Below, in pieces: positions 53,624 through 61,648 of a DNA stretch of 64,000 nt. The DNA is taken from positions 62,001 to 126,000 of the forward strand of contig NZ_JACCBX010000007.1 of assembly GCF_013409995.1 (NCBI RefSeq). The letters are read 5' to 3'. A program made the position numbers and the translations under genes. The notes beneath the pieces are model-generated. The model was given only the letters and a program-made list of their open reading frames with translations, did not search any database and was not told where the DNA came from. Positions within the stretch are counted from its first letter, which is position 1; each line of letters opens with the position of its first letter. Source of the stretch: Neobacillus driksii (GTDB taxonomy: Bacteria > Bacillota > Bacilli > Bacillales > Cytobacillaceae).

Positions 53624-55128
53624 TGAAAGGAGTTATGATACAAGGAACCTCATCCGACGTCGGTAAAAGCCTTATTGTGACAGCACTTTGCCGAATGTTC
53701 GCCAATGATGGGATAAGAGTTGTACCCTTTAAATCTCAAAATATGTCCAATAACTCTTATGTGACAAATGACGGAAAAGAAATTGGCAGGGCGCAAGGGA
53801 TCCAGGCGGAGGCTGCAAAAATTGAGGCATCTGTATGGATGAATCCGATATTATTAAAGCCTCGTTCGAATCAAGATTCAGAGATTGTGTATTTAGGAAA
53901 GTCGTTAAAGACTCTTTCCGGAAGAGGGTATCGGGATACTTTCTACGAAAAAGGACTTGATGTGATAAAGAAGTCTTTAGACCAGTTATCGAGTGAATAT
54001 GACCTAGTAGTGATTGAGGGGGCTGGAAGTCCAGTTGAAATCAATTTGAAGGATCGAGAACTTGTGAATATGAAGGTTGCTGAACTGGCGGACGTTCCAG
54101 TTGTACTTGTAGCCGATATTGATAGAGGCGGGGTTTTTGCCAGTATTGTTGGTACACTTGAGCTTTTGGAGCCAGAAGAAAGACAAAGAGTGGCTGGATT
54201 AATCATAAATAAATTCCGCGGGGACATCAGTTTATTTGAAGATGGTATTAACTGGCTGGAAAAGAAAACGGGGATTCCAGTTTTAGGGGTTTTACCATTT
54301 GTAGAGAATCATATGATTGATGGTGAAGATTCTTTGTCATTGAACAATCAATTTTCCAGCAGGAAAAAAGGAAATCTGGATATTGCAGTGATTTGGCTCC
54401 CCTTTATCTCAAACTATAGTGATCTGGAACCGTTTTTATATGAAGAAGATGTGTCGATCCGCTGGGTGAAACAGGCTTCTGAATTTGGCAGCCCTGATGC
54501 CGTTATTATTCCTGGGACAAAGAGTACAATCAATGATTTGAACAGTATAAGAGATAGAAAGTTAGACTTTTTGATACAAACCCATATTGAAAATGGCGGC
54601 TATGTTGTCGGTATTTGCGGCGGATATCAAATACTTGGGGAAGAAATCATTGATGAAGCTGGTTCAGATACAGGGATTCCCAACAAGAAAGTATTAGGAT
54701 TGGGATGTATTCCAGGGACAACAATCTTTTATCAAGAAAAAGAAACGGTAAGAGGGGCTGGCGTGTATCACGAACATACAGGGTTGCCCGCTGATAGGAA
54801 GCTGGATGGGTTTGAAATTCATTTAGGAAAAACCGTTTTACACCAGGAAGGGTGCTCATTTTTATCGCTTGATAATGGTAAAGAAGAAGGTTATTTTAGC
54901 AAGGATGGTCAAATCATTGGGACGTATCTTCATCATCTTTTTCATAATGATGAATGGAGAAATACTTGGTTAAACCTCATTCGGAAAAGCAAAGGATTAC
55001 ATACAAAAGAAACTTCTTACATGAGGGAACACTTAGATAAAAGATACGATGAAATCGCACACAGACTGAAAGAACATTTAAACTATGAAATGCTAAATGA
55101 CATCATCAACAAGTGGTGCATGAAATGA
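53623..55128 (+). CDS. cobQ: cobyric acid synthase (CobQ/CbiP)
   Basis: This 501-aa amidase adds four amides to adenosylcobyrinic a,c-diamide. It has an N-terminal P-loop-like G-T-S-S-D-V-G-K-S, S-Q-N-M-S-N-N-S, and E-G-A-G-S-P-V-E-I-N. The C-terminal type I glutamine amidotransferase has Cys in G-I-C-G-G-Y-Q and His in G-T-Y-L-H-H. It is a late de novo step, which is unusual in an operon otherwise for salvage. It starts by TAATG overlap with cobU. Confidence 0.96.
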   Translation: MKGVMIQGTSSDVGKSLIVTALCRMFANDGIRVVPFKSQNMSNNSYVTNDGKEIGRAQGIQAEAAKIEASVWMNPILLKPRSNQDSEIVYLGKSLKTLSGRGYRDTFYEKGLDVIKKSLDQLSSEYDLVVIEGAGSPVEINLKDRELVNMKVAELADVPVVLVADIDRGGVFASIVGTLELLEPEERQRVAGLIINKFRGDISLFEDGINWLEKKTGIPVLGVLPFVENHMIDGEDSLSLNNQFSSRKKGNLDIAVIWLPFISNYSDLEPFLYEEDVSIRWVKQASEFGSPDAVIIPGTKSTINDLNSIRDRKLDFLIQTHIENGGYVVGICGGYQILGEEIIDEAGSDTGIPNKKVLGLGCIPGTTIFYQEKETVRGAGVYHEHTGLPADRKLDGFEIHLGKTVLHQEGCSFLSLDNGKEEGYFSKDGQIIGTYLHHLFHNDEWRNTWLNLIRKSKGLHTKETSYMREHLDKRYDEIAHRLKEHLNYEMLNDIINKWCMK

Positions 55129-55916
55129 GAAAACTTTTAAAGGGTTTCTTAATCAATGTGCAATTTTTCACTGCCCTTCCCGTACATCTTGAAATACCAA
55201 TGGACAAACCACATCTAAAAAGTGCTGTTCAAGCTTTCCCGCTGCTGGGTCTGTTTCAAGGTGGAATATATGCTGGGCTTTTTTATTTTTTACTAGAATA
55301 TACTCCTTTTTCGAATCTCGCTGCTGCCTTCTTACTTTGGCTGATGAGTATTCTTTTAACAGGCGGAATCCACTTGGATGGCTGGATGGACGCAAGTGAC
55401 GGCTATTTTTCTTACAAAGATCAAGAAAAAAGACTAGAGGTAATGAACGACCCAAGAACTGGTGCATTTGGGGTTATCTCGATTATTGTTTTGTTAAGCA
55501 GCCGTTTTCTCTTTATCTATGAGATCACCGTTAATATACATGCTGCTTCATTTCTGCTGATTGCTGCAATCCCTCTGTTTAGTAAAAGTGTTATGGGTCT
55601 GTTGTTATTAACCGTAAAGTCTGCAAAACAAGCTGGTCTTGGAGCGCTTTTTCAAAGTGCGGCCTTACCCAGGGATTTATGGACCTATCCTGTATATATC
55701 ATTGGATTCCTAGTTCTTGTGATATTATTTGTTGGCGAATTCTTTTATCTCTCCATATTGCTTGTTGCAGCAATCCTTATTTTGCTTTTTTGCCGCCGCA
55801 AAGCGATCAAGTGGTTTGGTGGCATTACGGGAGATATTTTAGGGGCAGCCGTTGAAGGGACTGAGTTATTTCTATGGATGACACTGTGGTTGTTGCATTA
55901 TTTCGTCATGGTCTAA
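55125..55916 (+). CDS. cobS: adenosylcobinamide-GDP ribazoletransferase CobS
   Basis: This 263-aa membrane enzyme joins adenosylcobinamide-GDP with alpha-ribazole (or its phosphate) to finish the nucleotide loop. It has six or so helices and the cation-binding G-G-I-H-L-D-G-W-M-D-A-S-D-G, followed by R-L-E-V-M-N-D-P-R-T-G-A-F-G. ATG 55125 overlaps the cobQ stop as ATGA. Normal length. Confidence 0.95.
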   Translation: MRKLLKGFLINVQFFTALPVHLEIPMDKPHLKSAVQAFPLLGLFQGGIYAGLFYFLLEYTPFSNLAAAFLLWLMSILLTGGIHLDGWMDASDGYFSYKDQEKRLEVMNDPRTGAFGVISIIVLLSSRFLFIYEITVNIHAASFLLIAAIPLFSKSVMGLLLLTVKSAKQAGLGALFQSAALPRDLWTYPVYIIGFLVLVILFVGEFFYLSILLVAAILILLFCRRKAIKWFGGITGDILGAAVEGTELFLWMTLWLLHYFVMV

Positions 55917-56485
55917 CGGAGGAGAATAAACGGAAAGCTTATTTAGGGTGGAATGATTCCCCTTTATGTTCTGAGTCAAAGAAAATCTACACAAACAACA
56001 GATACGATAGTTATTTTTCTAGTGATTTACCAAGGTGTATAAATACTGCAAATATACTTTTTCCAACGAATGATTTGTACCTTCTAAGTCATTTGCGAGA
56101 AATGAATTTCGGTAAATGGGAAGGAAAAACCTATGAAGACTTAAAAGAAGTCCCTCTTTACCAGCGCTGGCTTTCGGATCCTATATCTTATAGTCCTCCA
56201 GAAGGAGAGTCTTTTGTGGAGTTTACTAGAAGGGTTTCTATTGGATGGGAAAAGATTACTAAAGATATTTTTTCTCAAAATATTCAACGATGTGCAATTA
56301 TTACACACGGCGGGGTGATTCGATATTTATTATCTGAATTTGCACCACAACACAGAGATTTTTGGTCGTGGCAGGTACCACACCATCATGGATACGAACT
56401 TGTTTTTGCAAAAGAAGCATTGGGGAGGCGAGAACGTTGCACTTTATTACGGGAGGTGCCTTTAACGGCAAAAGAGCTTGGGTAA
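55874..56485 (+). CDS. cobC: alpha-ribazole-phosphate phosphatase (histidine phosphatase, CobC)
   Basis: This 203-aa histidine phosphatase has the catalytic R-H-G near residue 11, S-S-D-L-P-R-C, E-M-N-F-G-K-W-E-G and the second His in T-H-G-G-V-I-R. It would remove phosphate from adenosylcobalamin phosphate or alpha-ribazole phosphate. It overlaps cobS by 43 nt, and no strong ribosome site is visible, so a GTG at 55886 is an alternative start. The assignment rests on operon context. Confidence 0.88.
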   Translation: MDDTVVVALFRHGLTEENKRKAYLGWNDSPLCSESKKIYTNNRYDSYFSSDLPRCINTANILFPTNDLYLLSHLREMNFGKWEGKTYEDLKEVPLYQRWLSDPISYSPPEGESFVEFTRRVSIGWEKITKDIFSQNIQRCAIITHGGVIRYLLSEFAPQHRDFWSWQVPHHHGYELVFAKEALGRRERCTLLREVPLTAKELG

Positions 56486-56886
56486 AGGGAAATTACGGGA
56501 TAAGTGGTACTTGGCTTTCAGCCTATCAGGGTCATCATCTAATCACTGATAGTAACCAAATAGAAAGTAATTTGCTCATTTTAGAAGGTATCGAGTTGTG
56601 GCTGAAGGATTTAACGAAATCCCAAGATTCTTACAACTGCCGTGAAATCTGGAATAGCTTCATGAACGATTGGCTTTTCTGGGAAAAAGCAGAGTTTAAC
56701 AGAAGACTTGTTGTAATTGGAACGGATACTACAAAGGGAATTGTCCCGATGGAGAAAGAAAATCGACTATGGCGCGATGTAACAGGCTGGGCTTATCAAG
56801 ATCTTGCTGCAAAAGCTGATCGAGTAGATATCATTTGGTATGGTTTAAATCAAACAATCAAAAAAACGGGGGATGGGAAGCTATGA
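56437..56886 (+). CDS. short CobU-like protein (copy 2)
   Basis: This 149-aa protein overlaps cobC. The TTG at 56437 has GGGGAGG 8 nt upstream. The P-loop is altered (I-T-G-G-A-F-N-G-K-R against G-G-x-R-S-G-K-S). The segment that in CobU carries A-T-S/G, D-x-E-M and the guanylylated His is absent. In contrast the C-terminal part is canonical: K-G-I-V-P-x-x-x-x-x-R-L-W-R-D-V-T-G-W-A-Y-Q. It may be a partner or regulator of the CobU at 53054 rather than an independent enzyme. Role unknown. Confidence 0.75.
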   Translation: MHFITGGAFNGKRAWVKGNYGISGTWLSAYQGHHLITDSNQIESNLLILEGIELWLKDLTKSQDSYNCREIWNSFMNDWLFWEKAEFNRRLVVIGTDTTKGIVPMEKENRLWRDVTGWAYQDLAAKADRVDIIWYGLNQTIKKTGDGKL

Positions 56887-57467
56887 GACTTTATACGAGA
56901 ACTGGTGACAAAGGAAAGACAAGTATTATTGGAGGAAGAGTCGACAAGGATGATATTCGCGTGGAAGCTTACGGAACCGTGGATGAAGTAAATTGTTTTG
57001 TCGGCCAAGTAATGACTGAACTTGATGGAGAGGTATTTAAGGACGTACTAACTGATCTTGAAAAAATACAGCATGAATTATTTGATTGTGGCGGGGATCT
57101 TGCCAATATTTCTGACAAGATTGAGTATAAGCTGCGGAACGAAGCCATTGACTATTTAGAAACCAAGATTGATGAATATATTCAAGAAGCTCCAGAGCTG
57201 GAAAGGTTCATTTTACCTGGTGGAACGAAGCCAGCAGCTTCGATCCACATTGCTAGAACAGTAACGAGAAGAGCAGAGAGATTAGTTGTATCATTAATGA
57301 AGACCGATGAGAAAACTCCTGAGTTAGCACTAAAATATTTAAATCGTCTTTCCGATTACTTCTTTGCGTTAGCAAGAGTGGTAAATTTTCGACTTAACGT
57401 AAAAGATGTAGAGTATGTTCGAAGTGCGAAAGTATTCAGGGATGGGAAACGTAAAGATGACAAGTAG
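56883..57467 (+). CDS. pduO: PduO-type ATP:cob(I)alamin adenosyltransferase
   Basis: This 194-aa enzyme puts the adenosyl ligand on cobalt. It shows the PduO N-terminal T-R-T-G-D-K-G-K-T-S, V-E-A-Y-G-T-V-D-E-V-N, F-I-L-P-G-G and the R-T-V-T-R-R-A-E-R helix that binds ATP. B. subtilis YvqK is the counterpart. ATG 56883 follows GGGGGATGG and shares ATGA with the preceding gene. Adenosylation lets incoming corrinoids be used by CbiZ, CobU and CobS. Confidence 0.95.
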   Translation: MRLYTRTGDKGKTSIIGGRVDKDDIRVEAYGTVDEVNCFVGQVMTELDGEVFKDVLTDLEKIQHELFDCGGDLANISDKIEYKLRNEAIDYLETKIDEYIQEAPELERFILPGGTKPAASIHIARTVTRRAERLVVSLMKTDEKTPELALKYLNRLSDYFFALARVVNFRLNVKDVEYVRSAKVFRDGKRKDDK

Positions 57468-57951
57468 ATTGCTAAGTTTACTGGCATTGTTTTCTGCACT
57501 ATCCGCAGTTGGTGCAGCGGTAAAAATTCCTGCGGTCGTAGGCAGTGTCGCTTTTGATGTATTTCCAGCTCTGCTTGCTGCAGCCTTACTTGGCAGCAGA
57601 GCAGGAGCAATTGTAGGTGCGTTAGGGCATTTATTATCTGCTCTAATCTCAGGTTTTCCATTAGGACCAATGCATGTGTTAATTGCAATCGAAATGGCTC
57701 TTCTTGTTTTTCTTTTTGGTGTTCTTTATAAGAAAAACAAAAAAAATACTGCTGGTATTCTCTTTATCCTTCTGAATACATTTGCAGCACCATTACCGTT
57801 TATTATTTTAATGAGCAAAGCATTTTATGTTGCATTAGTTCCATCATTGTTAATCGGTTCAATGATTAATACAGTTATCGCAATGGTGACAATTCCGCGA
57901 CTAATTTCATTGTTTAAACAAGATTTGATGAATAAAGATGTGAGATTATGA
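57457..57951 (+). CDS. cblT: alpha-ribazole transporter CblT-like (ECF S-component fold)
   Basis: This 164-aa protein has five or six membrane helices and reads like an ECF-transporter S component (A-L-S-A-V-G-A-A-V-K-I-P..., G-P-M-H-V-L-I-A-I-E). The Listeria and Geobacillus literature describes CblT, an S-component-like alpha-ribazole importer, encoded with the kinase CblS. Gene order here (adenosyltransferase, S-component, PurM-like kinase) supports that reading. A cobalamin S component such as CbrT is the alternative. ATG 57457 overlaps pduO by 11 nt. Confidence 0.75.
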   Translation: MTSRLLSLLALFSALSAVGAAVKIPAVVGSVAFDVFPALLAAALLGSRAGAIVGALGHLLSALISGFPLGPMHVLIAIEMALLVFLFGVLYKKNKKNTAGILFILLNTFAAPLPFIILMSKAFYVALVPSLLIGSMINTVIAMVTIPRLISLFKQDLMNKDVRL

Positions 57952-58661
57952 GGGATATCATTACCATCCCGTTAACTAGTACCGATACGCTTATCATCGC
58001 AAGTGATAATAGCGGCGGCATTGGTATGAAAGCAGGGGATCGTGTACAGGTTTCATACGAAACGGTTGCCTATTATTCATTTAGAGTAGCAGCAATGGAA
58101 TGTATCGCAGCAGGAGGAGTTCCACTTTCAGTTGTTCTTCATAATTTTTGTGGAGATCACACTTGGAATGACCTAATAAAAGGCATTCAAAAAGGTTTAG
58201 CAGAATTAAATCTAGAGGATATACCCATAACAGGCAGTACAGAAAGTAATTTCCCGTTACAACAATCCGCGATTGGTTTAGTGGTTCTTGGGCAACGGTC
58301 TTTTACAAAAGAATCGGAGAACGTTCTTTCTGCTAATCTTAAGTTCGCCGTAATTGGCAGCCCATTAGTGGGGAATGAAGTGATTGATCAGGCAGACAAG
58401 GTCTTGCCTTTATTGATTTTTCAAGAAATCTCTAAACTGGAAAAATTAATGGTTTGGCCAGTTGGCTCAAAAGGAATTCTATATGAAATCAATCAGATGT
58501 TTCCAAATAAAAAATTTACAAAAGAAATGCTTCATACGAAACTTGACGTTTTAAAATCCTCTGGACCTGCAACCTGTTGTATTATTGCCTATGAACAAAC
58601 TCAAGAAGAGAAATTGAAAAAAGTCGCTGCTGGGTATTACCATTTCATTACTGTTAAATAA
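57948..58661 (+). CDS. cblS: alpha-ribazole kinase CblS-like (AIR synthase/PurM-related)
   Basis: This 237-aa protein resembles the N-terminal domain of AIR synthase/ThiL-type ATP enzymes (D-N-S-G-G-I-G, G-D-R-V-Q-V-S-Y, A-A-M-E-C-I-A-A-G-G-V-P). It is much shorter than PurM. In Geobacillus and Listeria such a gene encodes CblS, which phosphorylates alpha-ribazole and replaces the missing CobT route. No cobT is seen in this window. It starts by ATGA overlap with cblT and ends the operon at a terminator. The assignment is contextual. Confidence 0.72.
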   Translation: MRDIITIPLTSTDTLIIASDNSGGIGMKAGDRVQVSYETVAYYSFRVAAMECIAAGGVPLSVVLHNFCGDHTWNDLIKGIQKGLAELNLEDIPITGSTESNFPLQQSAIGLVVLGQRSFTKESENVLSANLKFAVIGSPLVGNEVIDQADKVLPLLIFQEISKLEKLMVWPVGSKGILYEINQMFPNKKFTKEMLHTKLDVLKSSGPATCCIIAYEQTQEEKLKKVAAGYYHFITVK

Positions 58662-58690
58662 AATAGCACGCCGCAATGGCGTGCTATTCA
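58661..58690. terminator. bidirectional terminator closing the cobalamin operon and pbpF
   Basis: Perfect stem AATAGCACGCC / GGCGTGCTATT with five-base loop between the convergent cblS and pbpF genes. Confidence 0.8.
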
Positions 58691-60786
58691 TTTAAACCTT
58701 TAATTTTTTGAATGATCGTATCAATACCTTTTCCAATTGAAAACATTGTCTCCTCTAAGCCTTTTTTCCAAACGGGAGCCTGTTCCTGAAGCTTTTCACC
58801 TAGTTTTTGTGCATTTTGATTTAATTCCTCTTTTATTTTTTCAGCCTGCTTTTTAATTTCTTCCCTTGTTTGAACTTTTCCAGCCAATTGGTCATTTATC
58901 GAAATAACATCAAATTGTTCATTTTGTCTATGCGGGAGTGACGCCTTCATGATTTCTTTGAAAATCGGAACCACATTTCCAGAACCGTTGCTTGGCAGAT
59001 AATGTTGTCGATCTGTTTGGTCATAACCAATCCATATGGCAGCCACCAAGTTAGGTGTATAACCAACCATCCATTGATCCTTCGTGCCATTAATATCATT
59101 AAATGGAAGCTGGGTGGAACCTGTTTTTCCTGCGATCTGAACGTCTGGAATATGTGCGTTTTTGCCGGTACCAGTTTCTACCACATTCAGAAGCATGGCG
59201 GTCATCTCATCAGCATTCTCTTTTGACGTTACCTTTGTAGTTTTAGGTTCGCGTTCCGCAATGATATTTCCGGTAGGACCGACAATTTTAGTGATAAGAT
59301 GACTGTCTTGCCGCTTGCCGCCATTTGGAAATGCAGAGAATGCATTTGCTAATTGAAGCGGAGAAATTCCTTTACTCATTCCGCCTAGTGCTATTGCCAG
59401 GTTTTTATCCTCTTTTTCGACTGGCAATCCAAAGGTTGTAAGTTTGTCCAATCCTTTTTCAAGACCGATCTCGTTTAAAAGCCAAACTGCTGGAATATTT
59501 AATGATTCCTCTAAAGCTTTGTACATCTGAACTTTACCCTGGTAGGTTTTTGAAAAATTTTCTGGTTTGTATTCACCCAAAGTAGTAGGCTCATCAACGA
59601 GTTCAGAGTCAAAAGTATAACCTTCCTCAAGGGCAGGTGTATAAACCGCGAGCGGCTTAATCGTTGAACCTGGCTGAGCCTTTAATTGTGTAGCACGGTT
59701 AAAGCCTCTAAACACATGTTCACCTCGTCCGCCAACAAGCGCGAGAACACCCCCTGAAGCCGGATCCATTAGAACGGAACCGCTTTGAACCATACGTTCG
59801 CCAGAACTTCTCGGGAATAATGATTTATTATTGTTTACTTTTTCGAGACCAGCCTGCAGGTTTTGGTCTAATTCGGTATAGATCCGATAACCCCGCGTTA
59901 GTATCTCTTCCTGTGTTAATCCATATCTAGAGATTGCTTCATTTAGGACCGCATCCACATAATAAGGATACTTCCGTTCAACCAAACTTCCACTTCCGAT
60001 AGTGATCTTAATCTTTTCGTTTTTTGCCTCATTGTACTGTTCCTTGGTAATCATACCAAGTTCGTTCATCTTGCCTAAGACCAGATTTCTCCGCTTGATT
60101 GCCACGTCATAATTTTTTGTTGGATCTAGGTAACTCGGTGATTGCAGCAATCCAGCGAGAAGTGCTGCCTCACTGATCGTAACATCCGTAATCTCTTTAT
60201 TAAAATATCTTTTTGAAGCATTACTAATTCCCCATGCGCCATTTCCAAAATAAACTTGATTTAAGTACATTTGTAAGATTTCATCTTTTTTATAGACTTT
60301 TTCAATCTTTACGGCTAAAAATAACTCTTCCGCTTTTCGTTTATAAGTTTGTTCTGGGGAAAGCAATGCGTTTTTTGCTAATTGCTGTGTGAGTGTACTG
60401 CCTCCGCCAGTAATCTCTCCCGCAAATAAATTGTTGAACAAAGCCCTGGTAATGCCCTTAAGATCAAATCCGTTATGTTCATAAAAACGCTCATCTTCAA
60501 TGGCCACAACTGCTCCAGGAACATACTCCGGAAGATCTTCAATCTTTATCCCTGCAGTTCGATTGGTAGCAACATTAGTAGCCACTTGTTCATCTTTATC
60601 ATAAATGACAGTTGGTTGGCTTAGTCCCTCTTTTAATGACTGAACATTTGCTCTCGTTGCAAGCCAGCCGAAATAAACAATGGTAACAAGTACAACAATC
60701 AAAATCACTAATAATAATAGCTGTGTGAGATGCTTCTTTTTCCAGAAACGGACAATCATTTCCCAATATGGGCGTAATTTTTCCAT
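58684..60786 (-). CDS. pbpF: class A penicillin-binding protein (PbpF/PBP1A family)
   Basis: This 700-aa bifunctional peptidoglycan synthase has one anchor helix (residues ~20-45). The GT51 glycosyltransferase domain has E-D-E-R-F-Y-E-H-N-G-F-D, G-G-S-T-L-T-Q-Q and K-R-K-A-E-E. The transpeptidase has S-T-I-K (Q-P-G-S-T-I-K-P), S-L-N and K-T-G-S. A Lys/Gln/Glu-rich helical tail ends it. Length fits B. subtilis PbpF (PBP2c), which acts in sporulation or germination. The ATG follows AAAGGAG. Single gene. Confidence 0.94.
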   Translation of the reverse strand: MEKLRPYWEMIVRFWKKKHLTQLLLLVILIVVLVTIVYFGWLATRANVQSLKEGLSQPTVIYDKDEQVATNVATNRTAGIKIEDLPEYVPGAVVAIEDERFYEHNGFDLKGITRALFNNLFAGEITGGGSTLTQQLAKNALLSPEQTYKRKAEELFLAVKIEKVYKKDEILQMYLNQVYFGNGAWGISNASKRYFNKEITDVTISEAALLAGLLQSPSYLDPTKNYDVAIKRRNLVLGKMNELGMITKEQYNEAKNEKIKITIGSGSLVERKYPYYVDAVLNEAISRYGLTQEEILTRGYRIYTELDQNLQAGLEKVNNNKSLFPRSSGERMVQSGSVLMDPASGGVLALVGGRGEHVFRGFNRATQLKAQPGSTIKPLAVYTPALEEGYTFDSELVDEPTTLGEYKPENFSKTYQGKVQMYKALEESLNIPAVWLLNEIGLEKGLDKLTTFGLPVEKEDKNLAIALGGMSKGISPLQLANAFSAFPNGGKRQDSHLITKIVGPTGNIIAEREPKTTKVTSKENADEMTAMLLNVVETGTGKNAHIPDVQIAGKTGSTQLPFNDINGTKDQWMVGYTPNLVAAIWIGYDQTDRQHYLPSNGSGNVVPIFKEIMKASLPHRQNEQFDVISINDQLAGKVQTREEIKKQAEKIKEELNQNAQKLGEKLQEQAPVWKKGLEETMFSIGKGIDTIIQKIKGLNE

Positions 60787-60958
60787 TGTGTCTCCTTTCC
60801 TTCAAAAGGAATTTTGCTTTATTCATTATAAATTTTTTAGCAAAAAAACTCCAATAATAGCCTTTTATGGTGAATACCACAAAAAATTTAAAAATCTGTA
60901 GGGGTTTGGTAAAGGGCCATCGTCTATTAAGGTGAAGTAGGGGAAACAGGAGGAAACG

Positions 60959-61648
60959 ATGATTACAATAAAACATTTAAGCCATGAATTTGTGGTAGGT
61001 AAAAAGGGTAAACAAACATTTATACCTGTTCTAAAGGATATTTCTTTCGAGGTGAAAGAAGGAGAGATTGTCACCATCGTTGGTCGGAGCGGGTCAGGTA
61101 AATCCACTTTATTAAATCTAGTCAGTGGTTTTATTCATCCAAAAGAGGGTGAAATCTGGATTAATGGCCAAAAGGTTTCGCAAATGAATGAGACGAAATT
61201 TGCCGATTTTAGAATTAAAAACCTTGGCTTCATTTTTCAAAGCTTCCAGTTGATTCCTAGTATGACTGCCTTTCAAAATGTGGAACTTCCATTAATTTTA
61301 AAAGGTGTCAGCGAAACTGTAAGAAAAAAACAGACAGAGGAGATGCTGGCGAAGGTCGGTTTGCTAGATTACCAGGACCATTATCCAGGGGAATTATCAG
61401 GGGGACAACAACAAAGAGTAAGTATTGCTCGTGCTTTAATCGTAAATCCACCTATCATTCTAGCGGATGAACCAACGGGAAGTCTTGATAGTGAAACGGA
61501 AGAAGATTTATTGAAGTTTATCAAAGAGTTAAACACTGATTTAGGAATAACATTTCTAATCATTACACATGACGAAAAGGTTGCTAATATCGGCCACCGG
61601 ACGATTGAATTAAAAGACGGACGGATTATCGAGGGGGTGCTAGCATGA
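60959..61648 (+). CDS. ABC transporter ATPase (MacB/LolD type)
   Basis: This 229-aa ATPase has Walker A G-R-S-G-S-G-K-S-T, Q-loop F-Q-S-F-Q-L-I-P, the LolD-type signature L-S-G-G-Q-Q-Q-R and Walker B I-I-L-A-D-E-P-T-G-S-L-D. AGGAGG lies before the ATG. It overlaps the permease by ATGA. MacB/BceA-like pairs extract peptides or lipids from the membrane, often against antibiotics; no two-component pair sits directly beside it except the kinase end at 63.8 kb on the other strand. Confidence 0.93.
   Translation: MITIKHLSHEFVVGKKGKQTFIPVLKDISFEVKEGEIVTIVGRSGSGKSTLLNLVSGFIHPKEGEIWINGQKVSQMNETKFADFRIKNLGFIFQSFQLIPSMTAFQNVELPLILKGVSETVRKKQTEEMLAKVGLLDYQDHYPGELSGGQQQRVSIARALIVNPPIILADEPTGSLDSETEEDLLKFIKELNTDLGITFLIITHDEKVANIGHRTIELKDGRIIEGVLA

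Noticed and set aside
53943..54227. 94-codon minus-strand frame within cobQ
   Set aside because: Antisense shadow; the plus-strand cobQ motifs are complete.
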